DNA of 49,987 nt, taken from contig JANQZX010000146.1 of the NCBI GenBank assembly GCA_030728245.1, forward strand, positions 4,491 through 54,477. The letters run 5' to 3'. Below, piece by piece: positions 1 through 9,058 of the stretch. Below the pieces are notes generated by a model that had not been told where the DNA came from, did not search any database, and saw nothing but the letters and a program-made list of their open reading frames with translations. This DNA is from Saprospiraceae bacterium. Its GTDB lineage: Bacteria > Bacteroidota > Bacteroidia > Chitinophagales > Saprospiraceae. Position numbers and translations under genes: made by a program. Each line of letters starts with the position of its first letter. Positions within the stretch are counted from its first letter, which is position 1.

Positions 1-52
1 AAGCTGCTGCTAACCCTGAAAAACCTGAACCAATGACAACTACCTTTTTCAA
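1..52 (-). CDS. FAD/NAD-binding oxidoreductase, CrtI (phytoene desaturase)-like, 5' end only
   Basis: Only the first 17 codons are inside the window; the gene runs off the left edge. Read from a TTG at 50-52 the peptide begins MKKVVVIGSGFSGLAAA. This is a beta strand followed by a GxGxxG dinucleotide-binding loop, the usual N-terminus of CrtI-type carotenoid desaturases and related FAD amine-oxidase-fold enzymes. No ATG lies in frame between this loop and the upstream in-frame stop, so TTG is the only reasonable start. It lies 54 bases after the rhodanese stop on the same strand and probably ends that operon. The CrtI assignment is an inference from the N-terminal motif; other Rossmann-fold flavoproteins begin the same way. 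Confidence 0.5.
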   Translation of the reverse strand, partial: MKKVVVIGSGFSGLAAA

Positions 53-106
53 TTTTTTCTTTTTGTTCTTAACAGAAAAGAAAGATGAATGTTTAAACTT
101 TAGAAA

Positions 107-502
107 TTATTTGGGAACGGCTTGCCAGTTCAGGAAACCTCCTTCCAAATCATAAATTTCTTTAAAACCCATTTCCTTTAGAATTATGAAGGCAGAGGCA
201 CTTCTGCGCCCTGACCTGCAATAAATAGCTACCGGCTTATTTTTCTTTAAAGATGCAGCTATAGTTTGTTTGAAATTAGGGTCATTAAAATTGATATTTT
301 TTGCTTTGTCAATGTGCCCGGCTAAGAATTCTTCAGGCGTTCTTACATCCACTAGCTGTACTTTACCCAAACCAATGATTTCTTTAAAGACCTCTTTTTT
401 AACCACACCATTTACTGAAACCTTTGATGCGGAACTTAACCTATTTTGACAACTTGACATTAAACTGACAGCAATTAAAATCAACAATAAGATTCTTGTC
501 AT
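107..502 (-). CDS. Rhodanese-domain lipoprotein
   Basis: A 131-residue exported single-domain rhodanese. The start at 502 is preferred over the longer frame to 544 because it opens directly with MTRILLLILIAVSLMSSC, a lipoprotein signal peptide with the lipidated cysteine at residue 18. The rhodanese fold follows, with VDVRTPEEFLAGHI near its start and the active-site loop YCRSGRRS, whose cysteine would carry the persulfide. Sulfur transfer is known for the family; many single-domain periplasmic members have no defined substrate. It follows the outer-membrane receptor gene by 28 bases and precedes the CrtI-like gene, so all three probably share a transcript. Family call is secure; the physiological role is not. 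Confidence 0.85.
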   Translation of the reverse strand: MTRILLLILIAVSLMSSCQNRLSSASKVSVNGVVKKEVFKEIIGLGKVQLVDVRTPEEFLAGHIDKAKNINFNDPNFKQTIAASLKKNKPVAIYCRSGRRSASAFIILKEMGFKEIYDLEGGFLNWQAVPK

Positions 503-530
503 ATTTAGTTTTTTATTAGAAAAATTAAAA

Positions 531-2912
531 TTAATCAAAATCATTTGGAATCATGCCCTGTCTTGTTTCTTTTTTCTGAATACCAAAAGCATATCTTACA
601 TTTAAACCAATTCTGCGATTATCCCCGTATCTATCCCCCTGAGTATAAACATTTCCCTGTTGGAGGCTAAATTGGGTAACCATCGTTCTGAAAATATCAT
701 TTGCGTTAAGAGAAATGACTAATTTTTTATTTAAAAAAGATTGATTGATACTAATATTGAGCTGACCAAAAGTTTCTAATTCGTAGAAATTCTGAAGACC
801 ACGAAGTAACATGAAGCCGTTTATATTAATTTTTGTTTCTTTAAATAACTTTATTTGGTGGAAGGTAAAAAAGCGCCAGCTTCCTCTACTGAAAGTCAGT
901 GGTTTATTTTCATAAACCCCGTCATATTCACTTAGATTATATTGAGTTCCTACAACAAAAAAGTATTTGCCCCCCGGAGGAACAGCCGCAATGAGTCTAA
1001 AATAGGTTTCTTTGTTTTTTCCAACATTATCAAGAGTACGAACCAATATATTACTATTGATTTTATCCTGATACACTACATTCGAAAAAATATCAGAAAT
1101 ATAATTTCTACCAATGGCAAAAATGGGCATATTATCAAAGCTAATATTTGCCTCTATATTGTCTGTAAACTGAGGTTGTAAAGAAGGGTTACCCGTTTCG
1201 TAAAGATATTCATCTATATATCTGATCGCCGGATTCAAATTTTGGTAATCGGGTCTATTAAGGGTTCTCCTATAAATTAAGAATGCATTTAATTCATAGC
1301 TAGCTATTTTAAAAATAGGTTTACTTACATATAAATAGGGAAAGAAATCCAAGCGTTGGATTAGAAAACTTGTATCATAAGGAACTTTTTGTTTCCCGTT
1401 CATAAATGTATTTTCTGCTCTTACACCAGATTTTAATCTAATATTTCCTGGTAAAGATTTTGAAAATTGAACATAAGCAGCCGTAATATTTTCTCTGTAA
1501 TTAAAAGCATTCGTTCTTATAGGGTCAACTTTACTTACTTTATTTATATTAATAAAATAATCTGCCTGGCTTTCAAAATGCTGAAAAGTACCTTTAAAAC
1601 CTGACTCCATTTTAATGGATAAAGGCAAATTGATAGTAAGATCACTTTGAGCGAGAAGAAATTTTCTCTTCTGTACGGCATCACCATTTCCCTCAATAAT
1701 ATTGACGATGGGAGATGAAAACATAGAATTATAAAATTGAGCTGCCGTGTTATGACTATAAGTAAGGCTAATTTTAGTATCCCATTCTAATTTTGTACTA
1801 TCATTTTTAAAATTTAAACCAAAGTCTTGATTTAGACCTGTAAAACGATTTTCGTTATTTATTGAATTTAAATTTTCTGAGAGAATTTGATTCTCAATCG
1901 ATTGAATGCGCGTTAAATTTTCTGCGGCAGACTCACTTGTATTTAAGTTAATTCTTGTATCGGCGCTTAGATTCCATAGCTTTTTTAGATCCCTATTAAG
2001 GCCAAAGCCAATAAACCCCTGAGTGCCTGGCGTTCGGGTTTTAGCATTTTGATTAATCGTCGTGCCTAAAACGCCATTCCTCGATGAATTCAGTTCATCG
2101 AGTCCATCTCTTTTAAGATAATTTAAATTTAAGTAAGAAGCCTGATTTTCACCTCCATTATTTAGATTAAAACCTATGGACTGATTTCCATAAACACCCT
2201 GATTCATTGAAGATTTTATGGAACCATTCTGACCAATTTTAACTCCCTTTTTTAACACTACATTTACTATACCACCAGAGCTTGCGGCATCAAATTTTGC
2301 AGAAGGCGTTCTCAACACTTCAATTTTCAGAATACTGGCCGGGGGCAAGCTTCTCAAAATGGAGGCAATATCTTGAGCGCTCATTTTCTGTTCTCTTCCA
2401 TTTATATAGACAATGGCGGGGCTGGCACTATTCAAAAAAATATTTCCGTCCTGATCGACAAAAAGGCCGGGTGTTTTCTCGAGGACCTCTAAAGTACTCA
2501 TACTACTTTCTGCTAAAGGTTCGGGATCGATAATCATTTTATCATCTTCCTGAGTAATTAGCGGACGTTTAGCCACGATAGTAACTTCACCAAGATCTAA
2601 AGCTGATTCCTCTAAAATAATATCCAGATTATATGAATTCTTTTCTACCCTTATGTTAGAAATATTTTCTTTAAACCCGATATAATTAGCATAAATGGTA
2701 TAGATACCTGGACTCATTTTCGGGAACTGGGCTACCCCATTCATATCCGTGACCTCATTCAGTGTTAATGAGTCACTCGCCCTGATTACCTGTACAGTGG
2801 CGCCAAAAAGCGGTTCTTTGTTTTTATCTTTAACTACGAATTTTAAAGATTGCGCATCCAATTGAAAGAACATCAAGAAGACGAGGGAAAAAAAGAATAG
2901 GAATTTAACCAT
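531..2912 (-). CDS. TonB-dependent-receptor-like outer membrane beta-barrel protein
   Basis: A 793-residue outer-membrane protein. Start 2912 (MVKFLFFFSLVFLMFFQLDAQ) is chosen over the longer frame because it begins the signal peptide. Domains in order: signal peptide 1-21; a carboxypeptidase-regulatory-like beta sandwich at about 22-105 (SLKFVVKDKNKEPLFGATV); a plug-like region at about 130-225 with YINGREQKMSAQDIASIL and SGGIVNVVLKK; then a long beta-barrel to the C-terminus. This is the architecture of the Bacteroidota 'outer membrane protein beta-barrel' family, which resembles TonB-dependent receptors but is not SusC. There is no SusD partner, so the cargo cannot be guessed. It heads a minus-strand unit with the rhodanese lipoprotein and is divergent from the LOG-family gene. 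Confidence 0.85.
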   Translation of the reverse strand: MVKFLFFFSLVFLMFFQLDAQSLKFVVKDKNKEPLFGATVQVIRASDSLTLNEVTDMNGVAQFPKMSPGIYTIYANYIGFKENISNIRVEKNSYNLDIILEESALDLGEVTIVAKRPLITQEDDKMIIDPEPLAESSMSTLEVLEKTPGLFVDQDGNIFLNSASPAIVYINGREQKMSAQDIASILRSLPPASILKIEVLRTPSAKFDAASSGGIVNVVLKKGVKIGQNGSIKSSMNQGVYGNQSIGFNLNNGGENQASYLNLNYLKRDGLDELNSSRNGVLGTTINQNAKTRTPGTQGFIGFGLNRDLKKLWNLSADTRINLNTSESAAENLTRIQSIENQILSENLNSINNENRFTGLNQDFGLNFKNDSTKLEWDTKISLTYSHNTAAQFYNSMFSSPIVNIIEGNGDAVQKRKFLLAQSDLTINLPLSIKMESGFKGTFQHFESQADYFININKVSKVDPIRTNAFNYRENITAAYVQFSKSLPGNIRLKSGVRAENTFMNGKQKVPYDTSFLIQRLDFFPYLYVSKPIFKIASYELNAFLIYRRTLNRPDYQNLNPAIRYIDEYLYETGNPSLQPQFTDNIEANISFDNMPIFAIGRNYISDIFSNVVYQDKINSNILVRTLDNVGKNKETYFRLIAAVPPGGKYFFVVGTQYNLSEYDGVYENKPLTFSRGSWRFFTFHQIKLFKETKININGFMLLRGLQNFYELETFGQLNISINQSFLNKKLVISLNANDIFRTMVTQFSLQQGNVYTQGDRYGDNRRIGLNVRYAFGIQKKETRQGMIPNDFD

Positions 2913-3045
2913 TATTAAAGTTGTGAACTTATAGTAACCTAAAAGGGTCAAAAGAGTTTATTCCAATATTTTTAAAATAAAATTGGATAAATGAATTAAA
3001 CGATGCGACAAAAAAGTTATTTTGTCACATTAAAATTTCAATAAA

Positions 3046-3621
3046 ATGAGAATATGTGTTTACTGTGCATCGAGTGCTAAAATCGATGAGATTTATTTTG
3101 AGGCGACCGAAAGATTGGCAAAGATTTTAGTAAATTCAGGCGTTCAGGTAATTTATGGAGGAGGAGGTCACGGATTAATGGGAAAACTTGCGGATACCGT
3201 ATTAGCACAGGGAGGACAAATAAAAGGAATTATGCCACAATTTATGAATGAGGTAGAATGGGCTCATAAAAAAGTAACGGATTTTGAATTTACGAATACA
3301 ATGCACGAGCGAAAGGCAAAATTTCTTGAAAACATTGATGCATTGATAGCGCTTCCGGGAGGAACTGGAACTTTGGAAGAATTATTAGAAGCGATTACTC
3401 TAAAGAGATTGGGTCAATTTACGAAGCCTATTATTATTTTAAATACAAATGGTTATTACGATCCACTGATACAAATGCTTGAACGATGTGTCGAAGAAAA
3501 GTTTTTAAGACCAATCCATGCTGAAATGTGGACTTTTGTCCATCAACCAGAGGAAGTGATGTCCGCTATCAATCAATCTATGGAATGGGACGAAAATGCC
3601 ATTTCTTTTGCAGCTGTTTAA
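3046..3621 (+). CDS. LOG family protein (nucleoside 5'-monophosphate phosphoribohydrolase type)
   Basis: 191 residues, the normal length for the TIGR00730/LOG family. The two signature motifs are intact: GGGGHGLMG at residues 38-46 and PGGTGTLEE at 104-112, with MHERK at 86-90. Characterised members release ribose 5-phosphate from cytokinin riboside monophosphates or from AMP. In bacteria the true substrate is often unknown, and older annotation as lysine decarboxylase is an error. It ends 12 bases before the MFS transporter gene, so the two are probably co-transcribed. The start ATG is the first in frame and opens on the expected MRICVYCASS strand. Confidence 0.9.
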   Translation: MRICVYCASSAKIDEIYFEATERLAKILVNSGVQVIYGGGGHGLMGKLADTVLAQGGQIKGIMPQFMNEVEWAHKKVTDFEFTNTMHERKAKFLENIDALIALPGGTGTLEELLEAITLKRLGQFTKPIIILNTNGYYDPLIQMLERCVEEKFLRPIHAEMWTFVHQPEEVMSAINQSMEWDENAISFAAV

Positions 3622-3633
3622 AAATAAAGAACA

Positions 3634-5082
3634 ATGACTAAGCCCCGATTAACTTTTTCCCAAATAATCAATATGAACGTTGGTTTTTTTGGTATTCAAT
3701 ACAGTTTTGGCCTTCAGCAAAGCGCTGTAAATCCAATATATGATATGTTGGGTGCACAACCCGACCAGATTCCCCTATTAAACCTGGCTGGTCCAATGAC
3801 AGGATTATTAATTCAGCCGATTATTGGTGCATTAAGTGATAAAACCTGGCACCCTAAATATGGGCGGAGGAAACCTTATTTTTTTATAGGTGCGTTATTT
3901 TGTAGTATTTGTTTATTCATTTACCCATTCAGCAGTACATTATGGATGGCTGCGGGTTTATTATGGGTATTAGATGCGGCCAACAATACCGCCATGGAGC
4001 CCTACAGGGCTTTTATAGCGGACAAACTACCCGAAGAGCAATATGGCACAGGCTTTCTATCTCAAAGCTTTTTTACCGGCTTAGGTATTACTTTAGCAAA
4101 TATCTCTCTTTTTATTTTTCAGATATACATTCCTGGTCGTTCAGGATCTTTACCAAATTGGGTGTATGCTTCTTTCTTTTTAGGGACAGTGTGTTCCATC
4201 GGTTCTGTTGCATGGAGCATGTATAAAACGCCTGAAATCCCTCCTTCTGAAGAAGAAATAGCCTGGATTAAGCGAAAAAATGAGGGCATGCCTCACCCGG
4301 TTGTTCAATTTTTCCTTTCCATAATTACCACTTTACTAGCCTTTATCATTCTTATTTTATTGTTAATACCTTCCTTATTTTATCCCAAATTACTACGGAA
4401 TATCATTGACAAAACGGAAAAGAATACATTTTTACGTATTGTATTTGCTCAAAACTTAGAAATCATAGAGGCTATTATCGTTATGCCATCGGTGATGTGG
4501 AAATTGGCGTTAATATATTTATTTCAGTGGTATGCGTTATTTTGTTATTGGCAAAATGCGGCAAAAAGTATTGCTCAATCTGTTTGGAAAACCTCTCCGT
4601 CCTTAAATAAAGTTTTATATGAAGAGGCGGTAGGTTGGACAGGATTGGTCAATGGCTGGTATAATGTGGTCACTTTTCTATCGGCGTTTGGGTTAGTCGG
4701 ACTAGCCAGAAAGTTTGGTCCAAAACAAGTTCACTTTATTTGTTTGTTATTGGCAGGCGGAGGTTTGTTAATGTTCCCGTTTATTGAAAACAAGTACCTG
4801 CTTTTCGCTCCAATGACTGGTTTTGGAGTAGCCTGGGCCAGTATGATGGGTGTTCCCTATTTACTTGTAGTAAATGATATTCCGAAAGAAAGGTATGGTG
4901 TATATATGGGTATCATAAATATGATGATTGTTATTCCTATGATTTTTCAAACGCTCACCTTTGGATTTATATCAAAAAACTTTTTGAATAACGACCCGGG
5001 AAAGGCTATTTTTTTTGCTGGGGTACTATTAATTTTTGCAGCATTGGCCACTTTGAGAATCAAAAATCTTCAAAAAGAATAA
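3634..5082 (+). CDS. MFS transporter, SLC45/GPH-like (sugar:cation symporter type)
   Basis: 482 residues, very hydrophobic, with about twelve predicted membrane helices in the inner membrane. The loop between helices 2 and 3 carries GALSDKTWHPKYGRRKPY (about residues 65-82), the form of the MFS signature seen in SLC45/sucrose-type and GPH transporters. A larger central loop with charged residues at about 205-230 separates the two halves. Family members import disaccharides or glycosides with protons; the substrate here is inferred only. It follows the LOG gene by 12 bases and precedes, after 185 bases, a GH109-like protein, which would fit a role in sugar uptake. No regulator sits nearby. Confidence 0.8.
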   Translation: MTKPRLTFSQIINMNVGFFGIQYSFGLQQSAVNPIYDMLGAQPDQIPLLNLAGPMTGLLIQPIIGALSDKTWHPKYGRRKPYFFIGALFCSICLFIYPFSSTLWMAAGLLWVLDAANNTAMEPYRAFIADKLPEEQYGTGFLSQSFFTGLGITLANISLFIFQIYIPGRSGSLPNWVYASFFLGTVCSIGSVAWSMYKTPEIPPSEEEIAWIKRKNEGMPHPVVQFFLSIITTLLAFIILILLLIPSLFYPKLLRNIIDKTEKNTFLRIVFAQNLEIIEAIIVMPSVMWKLALIYLFQWYALFCYWQNAAKSIAQSVWKTSPSLNKVLYEEAVGWTGLVNGWYNVVTFLSAFGLVGLARKFGPKQVHFICLLLAGGGLLMFPFIENKYLLFAPMTGFGVAWASMMGVPYLLVVNDIPKERYGVYMGIINMMIVIPMIFQTLTFGFISKNFLNNDPGKAIFFAGVLLIFAALATLRIKNLQKE

Positions 5083-5267
5083 ATAGACATGTGACACCAA
5101 AGGGGTCAGGCATTTAAAGCTCCGGCACTGATCTGGTTGCGTAATCCATGGCTGGAAACCATTTAATATTTTTAACCTTCTCCTTCTTTCATAAAAAACA
5201 CGCTGATTGATAATGTTAAATAAAAAACTTATCGTATTTTGTTGATTAAGGATAAATCAACAAACAA

Positions 5268-6677
5268 ATGAGCGAAAAATGGAATCGCCGCGCATTTTTG
5301 CGTGGGGCTGCTGCCACAGGAGCGGCATTAACTTTAGGTGGTGTTTTAAAAGGTTCTACCCCAGGTGATGCCACGGCGGAATCAACATTAAGAAATAGTA
5401 TTAAAAGCGAAGCAAATCCCCTTCGTATTGGATTTATAGGCGTGGGTTTGCGAGGTCAGGGACATTTGAGCCTTGCCTTAGATAGAAAGGATTGCGTGGT
5501 AACGGCTATTGCTGATATTGATCCTGACATGATAAAACGGTCTAAATCACTGATTGAGAAGAAAGGAGGAAAACCTGTTGAGGTGTATGATAAAGGGGAA
5601 AATGATTATTTAAATATGTTAAAGAAGGCTCCCCTGGATGCTGTAATTATTGCAACACCCTGGGAATGGCATTCAAAAATGGCCATAGCGGCCATGAAAG
5701 CAGGAAAATATACAGGCGTTGAGGTATGCGGGGCATTTTCTGTAGAAGAATGTTGGGAAATGGTTCATGTCCACGAGGAAACAGGAAGCCACTTATTTTT
5801 CCTTGAAAATGTTTGCTACCGACGTGACGTGATGGCCGTCTTAAATATGGTTCGTCAGGGGATGTTCGGCGATTTAATCCATCTGGAAGGTGGGTATCAG
5901 CACGACTTGAGAAATGTAAAATTTAATGCTGCAACAGCTCCTCATAATGGCGTAGAATTTGGCGAAAATGCCTATAGTGAGGCCAAATGGAGGACTCAAC
6001 ATTCTGTCAGCCGAAACGGAGATCTTTATCCGACGCATGGTGTTGGCCCTGTGGCTAATTATCTTAATATAAACAGGGGAAATCGCTTCCTTTATCTGAC
6101 GTCCATATCGTCTAAGGCGATGGGATTACATGATTATGTTGTAAATCATCCAAAGGGAGGAGAAAATCATCCCAACGCAAAAGTTGAATTTGCCTTAGGC
6201 GATGTAGTTACTACCCTTATCAAAACGGCAAATGGAGAAACGGTCACTCTTTACCATGATACGAATCTACCCAGACCCTATTCTTTAGGATTCAGAGTTC
6301 AAGGAACCAAAGGAATATGGATGGACGTTAACAAATCATTGTATATTGAGGGTGTTAGTGCCAAACCACACCAATGGGATGCTGCGGAAACCTATTTAGC
6401 TAAATACGATCATCCCCTTTGGAAAAAATACGAAGCGCAAGCTACGGGTGCCGGGCACGGAGGAATGGATTTTTTCCTACTTCACGCATTTGTAGAAGCA
6501 GCCAAAGTCAACGACCCAGCCCCAATTGATGTGTACGATGCGGCCGTATGGATGGCCATCACGCCATTATCGGAACAATCTATTGCTGCAGGTAGCGCGC
6601 CCCAACCATTCCCTGATTTTACCAGGGGTGGATGGATGAAACGCCCTGTTGTATTTGCACTAGGCGATACATATTAA
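5268..6677 (+). CDS. Tat-exported Gfo/Idh/MocA family protein, GH109-like glycosidase
   Basis: 469 residues. The N-terminus has a twin-arginine signal (NRRAFLRGAAATGAALTLGG, about residues 6-25), so a folded, cofactor-loaded protein is exported. A Rossmann NAD-binding domain follows, with GFIGVGLRGQGH at 55-66 and EVCGAFSVEE at about 152-161. The C-terminal alpha/beta domain contains ENVCYRRDVMAVLNMVRQG and GDLYPTHGVGPVANYLNINR. These motifs and the Tat signal match GH109 proteins, which use bound NAD to cleave alpha-N-acetylgalactosaminides by an oxidation-elimination route. Family identity is strong; substrate is inferred. An oxidoreductase of the same superfamily acting on another sugar cannot be excluded. 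Its stop overlaps the stop of the opposing msrA by three bases. Confidence 0.85.
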   Translation: MSEKWNRRAFLRGAAATGAALTLGGVLKGSTPGDATAESTLRNSIKSEANPLRIGFIGVGLRGQGHLSLALDRKDCVVTAIADIDPDMIKRSKSLIEKKGGKPVEVYDKGENDYLNMLKKAPLDAVIIATPWEWHSKMAIAAMKAGKYTGVEVCGAFSVEECWEMVHVHEETGSHLFFLENVCYRRDVMAVLNMVRQGMFGDLIHLEGGYQHDLRNVKFNAATAPHNGVEFGENAYSEAKWRTQHSVSRNGDLYPTHGVGPVANYLNINRGNRFLYLTSISSKAMGLHDYVVNHPKGGENHPNAKVEFALGDVVTTLIKTANGETVTLYHDTNLPRPYSLGFRVQGTKGIWMDVNKSLYIEGVSAKPHQWDAAETYLAKYDHPLWKKYEAQATGAGHGGMDFFLLHAFVEAAKVNDPAPIDVYDAAVWMAITPLSEQSIAAGSAPQPFPDFTRGGWMKRPVVFALGDTY

Positions 6678-7369
6678 TTGCTCCTTTTATCTTTGAGCCA
6701 AGTGGAAAAGGTTTTTTCAACCTTTTCCACTTTTGGTTTAGACACACTTAGAATATAAGGTTGATAAGGATTTTGGGGATAATAGTTTTGGTGATATTCC
6801 TCAGCCGCCCAAAATTCTTTAGCCTCTGTCACTTGAGTTACAATAGGTGAAAAGAAACTTTTGGTTGCTGTAAGTTCATTGATGTATTTTTCCGCAGCCT
6901 CTTTTTGTGTTAATCCATGATAAAATATAGCAGAGCGATAACTTTCGCCTCTATCGGGTCCTTGTCTGTTTAGTGTAGTTGGATCATGAGCCACAAAAAA
7001 AACTTTTAATAAGTTTTCAAAAGAAATAATGGCGGGGTCGAAATAAATATTTACCGCTTCAGCGTGACCGGTATTTTCCGCACAAACTTCCTCATAAGTT
7101 GGATAATCCAATGTACCACCAGTGTATCCGCTTATCACAGCTACTACGCCATTAAGTCTGTCAAATGAAGCTTCAGTGCACCAAAAGCAACCACCTGCAA
7201 ACGTTGCTACACTTAAGTTATCCAGATTTTTACCTTTTATATAATCACTGATTCTCATTACTCCTGTTGGAGATTTTTCTCTTTGTTTCTCTTTTTTACC
7301 TACATTTTGGGCACAACTGTTAAAAGTAATTAAAAAGACACCGAAAAGCAGGAGCAATGATTTTTTCAT
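6674..7369 (-). CDS. msrA: Peptide-methionine (S)-S-oxide reductase, exported
   Basis: 231 residues from the ATG at 7369, preferred because it opens the signal peptide MKKSLLLLFGVFLITFNSC, with a possible lipidation cysteine at residue 19. The catalytic motif GCFWC lies at 60-64, with Cys61 as the nucleophile that reduces methionine-S-sulfoxide. The downstream GYTGG, GHAEAV and EEYHQNYY motifs of MsrA are all present. I see no C-terminal resolving cysteine, so recycling may use an external thiol, possibly Cys64. Export suggests repair of oxidised periplasmic or surface proteins. It converges with the GH109-like gene and is divergent from the DUF1801 gene across a 66-base gap. Confidence 0.93.
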   Translation of the reverse strand: MKKSLLLLFGVFLITFNSCAQNVGKKEKQREKSPTGVMRISDYIKGKNLDNLSVATFAGGCFWCTEASFDRLNGVVAVISGYTGGTLDYPTYEEVCAENTGHAEAVNIYFDPAIISFENLLKVFFVAHDPTTLNRQGPDRGESYRSAIFYHGLTQKEAAEKYINELTATKSFFSPIVTQVTEAKEFWAAEEYHQNYYPQNPYQPYILSVSKPKVEKVEKTFSTWLKDKRSN

Positions 7370-7435
7370 TTTAATATTTTTATCTTTAAACAAAAATTAA
7401 GGTCTGCGGTTCACGGTAAAAAAAATCTCAGGGAA

Positions 7436-7885
7436 ATGAAAATTGTTTCAAATAATCCGGAAGAATATTTATCATTAATTCCTATTGAAAAAAGAGAATC
7501 CTTTATAAAATTAAGGGAAACCATTCTTCAACATTTACCTGAAGGATTTGAGGAATGCATCATTTATGACATGATTGGCTACGTAGTTCCTAAATCAATG
7601 TACCCGGCAGGTTATCATTCTACACCACATTTGCCATTACCTTTTTTAAATATTGGCATTCAGAAAAATTTTATTGGTTTTTATCATTTTGGTCTATATG
7701 CTGACCCGTCATTACTTCAGTGGTTTCAAGCAGAATATCCAAAACATGCAACGTCCAAATTAGATATGGGCAAGAGCTGCGTTCGATTAAAAAAACAAAT
7801 ACCTTATGCACTCATTGGAGAACTGATTGAGAAAATGAGCCCTTCCGATTGGATTGACCTTTATGAAAAAACCATAAAAAGATAA
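7436..7885 (+). CDS. DUF1801 domain protein
   Basis: 149 residues, cytoplasmic, with no signal peptide. The sequence has the features of the DUF1801/YdhG-like family: an N-terminal helical part (EYLSLIPIEKRESFIKLRET), the central strand region EECIIYDMIGYVVPK, and the later FIGFYHFGLY and GKSCVRLKK segments. Function is unknown for most members; some relatives have been linked to intracellular iron or stress responses, which I cannot support here. Its stop is one base before the ATG of the DUF1835 gene, and the third gene overlaps the second, so the three are almost certainly one operon. Confidence 0.75.
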   Translation: MKIVSNNPEEYLSLIPIEKRESFIKLRETILQHLPEGFEECIIYDMIGYVVPKSMYPAGYHSTPHLPLPFLNIGIQKNFIGFYHFGLYADPSLLQWFQAEYPKHATSKLDMGKSCVRLKKQIPYALIGELIEKMSPSDWIDLYEKTIKR

Positions 7886-7886
7886 T

Positions 7887-8633
7887 ATGGAATATCATAT
7901 CCTAAATGGGATGTGCTTGTATGATAAATTTCCCCCGCAAATAAAGGGAGAAAAGGTGGTCATGAATGAAGCACTTCTAAATGGACCTCTGGGAACTAAT
8001 CTATTCTTAGAGGAATTTTGGAAAATACGCGCTGATTTTTGGCAAGTTTCCTTGAACGATTATAAGAAAAAGACCGTTGTACCCCTAGATAATCTTACTA
8101 AGGCGAAAAAGGAGGACACCATTCTATTTTGGTTTGGCACCGATTTGTTTTGTCAAATAAATCTTTGGTTTTTGCTTGATTTTATTAGTCAAAAAAAAAT
8201 AGCATCAAAAATAGGTATCATTTATCCACCAGTTTACCCTTCCGAAGAAACATTTGGGCATTATCCCGTCACTTTTTTAGCGAACGCTCAGTATGAACCT
8301 GTATATTTGAAAGAAGAAGAAATCAAAATGGCCATAACCTTATGGAATCTGTGCAAAAATGTGGACATTGAAGGATTAAGTAACTTAAATGTCTTTAACA
8401 CGGAAGGATTTCCGATGATTAGAGAATCTATAGATATGTGGATTGCCTTATTTCCCAAAGAAGGAAAAGGAATAGCCCAGCAAAAAGTAGAAGAATTAAT
8501 CCAGGGCGGCATTGATACTTTTCAGGAAGTATTCAAGGCATTTTCCAATTTTTTCCCAGACCTTGGAATGGGCGACAACCAGGTATTTGAATATTATCAA
8601 TCCTATTTAAAAAACAAAACCTCTGAAAAATGA
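7887..8633 (+). CDS. DUF1835-like protein of unknown function
   Basis: 248 residues, soluble. The order of segments fits the DUF1835 family: an early strand (YHILNGMCLYDKF), an acidic residue before NGPLG (about residues 28-36), a following FW pair (EEFWKIRADFW), and a buried hydrophobic stretch LFWFGTDLFCQINLWFLLDF at about 90-109. The last third is helical and less conserved. No catalytic motif that I can name is present. It begins one base after the DUF1801 gene, and its TGA overlaps the ATG of the ABA4-like gene in ATGA, which points to translational coupling. Family call is moderate. Confidence 0.6.
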   Translation: MEYHILNGMCLYDKFPPQIKGEKVVMNEALLNGPLGTNLFLEEFWKIRADFWQVSLNDYKKKTVVPLDNLTKAKKEDTILFWFGTDLFCQINLWFLLDFISQKKIASKIGIIYPPVYPSEETFGHYPVTFLANAQYEPVYLKEEEIKMAITLWNLCKNVDIEGLSNLNVFNTEGFPMIRESIDMWIALFPKEGKGIAQQKVEELIQGGIDTFQEVFKAFSNFFPDLGMGDNQVFEYYQSYLKNKTSEK

Positions 8634-9058
8634 ATTATACTCAAGCCTTCCAATCAGTCAATTTACTTGCCTTACTCACCTGGTTATTTATTATATTTTT
8701 GCCAAATATGAAATATACCAGAAGAATCGTCTTTGGCTTTACCATTTTTCTATTATCGGTGGTTTACGCCTGGATGGTATTTTCTACTTTCAAGATGGAC
8801 GATTTTAAAGAATTCAGCACTTTACAAGGATTAATGACTTTATTTCAAAGCGAGCAAGCAGTTTTACTTGGGTGGATTCACTATTTAGCTTTTGATCTCA
8901 TGGTAGGACTTTATATATTGGACAACGGCCAAAAAGCAAATATAAAACACGTGTTTTTAGTCCCTTGTTTTCTATTTACCTTTATGTTTGGGCCTGCCGG
9001 ATTGCTAATGTATCGAATCATACGGTATTTTCAACAAAAGAATTTATTGGATTATTAA
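8630..9058 (+). CDS. ABA4-like (DUF4281) integral membrane protein
   Basis: 142 residues with four likely membrane helices at about 11-28, 31-50, 77-98 and 107-131. The conserved core is visible: GWIHYLAFDLMVGLYI (about 82-97) and PCFLFTFMFGPAGLLMY (about 113-129). In plants ABA4 is needed for neoxanthin formation; bacterial homologues are common in Bacteroidota and have no settled role. It starts within the stop codon of the DUF1835 gene (ATGA). Its own stop overlaps the stop of the opposing response regulator by three bases, so neither gene has a separate terminator. A CrtI-like gene starts at the left edge of the window but is about 8 kb away and on the other strand. Confidence 0.75.
   Translation: MNYTQAFQSVNLLALLTWLFIIFLPNMKYTRRIVFGFTIFLLSVVYAWMVFSTFKMDDFKEFSTLQGLMTLFQSEQAVLLGWIHYLAFDLMVGLYILDNGQKANIKHVFLVPCFLFTFMFGPAGLLMYRIIRYFQQKNLLDY

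Noticed and set aside
3000-3045. TATTTTG-type promoter boxes before the LOG gene and near 5240 before the GH109-like gene
   Set aside because: Both are one base short of the TAnnTTTG pattern and lack a TTG at the proper distance; in AT-rich DNA such matches are common.
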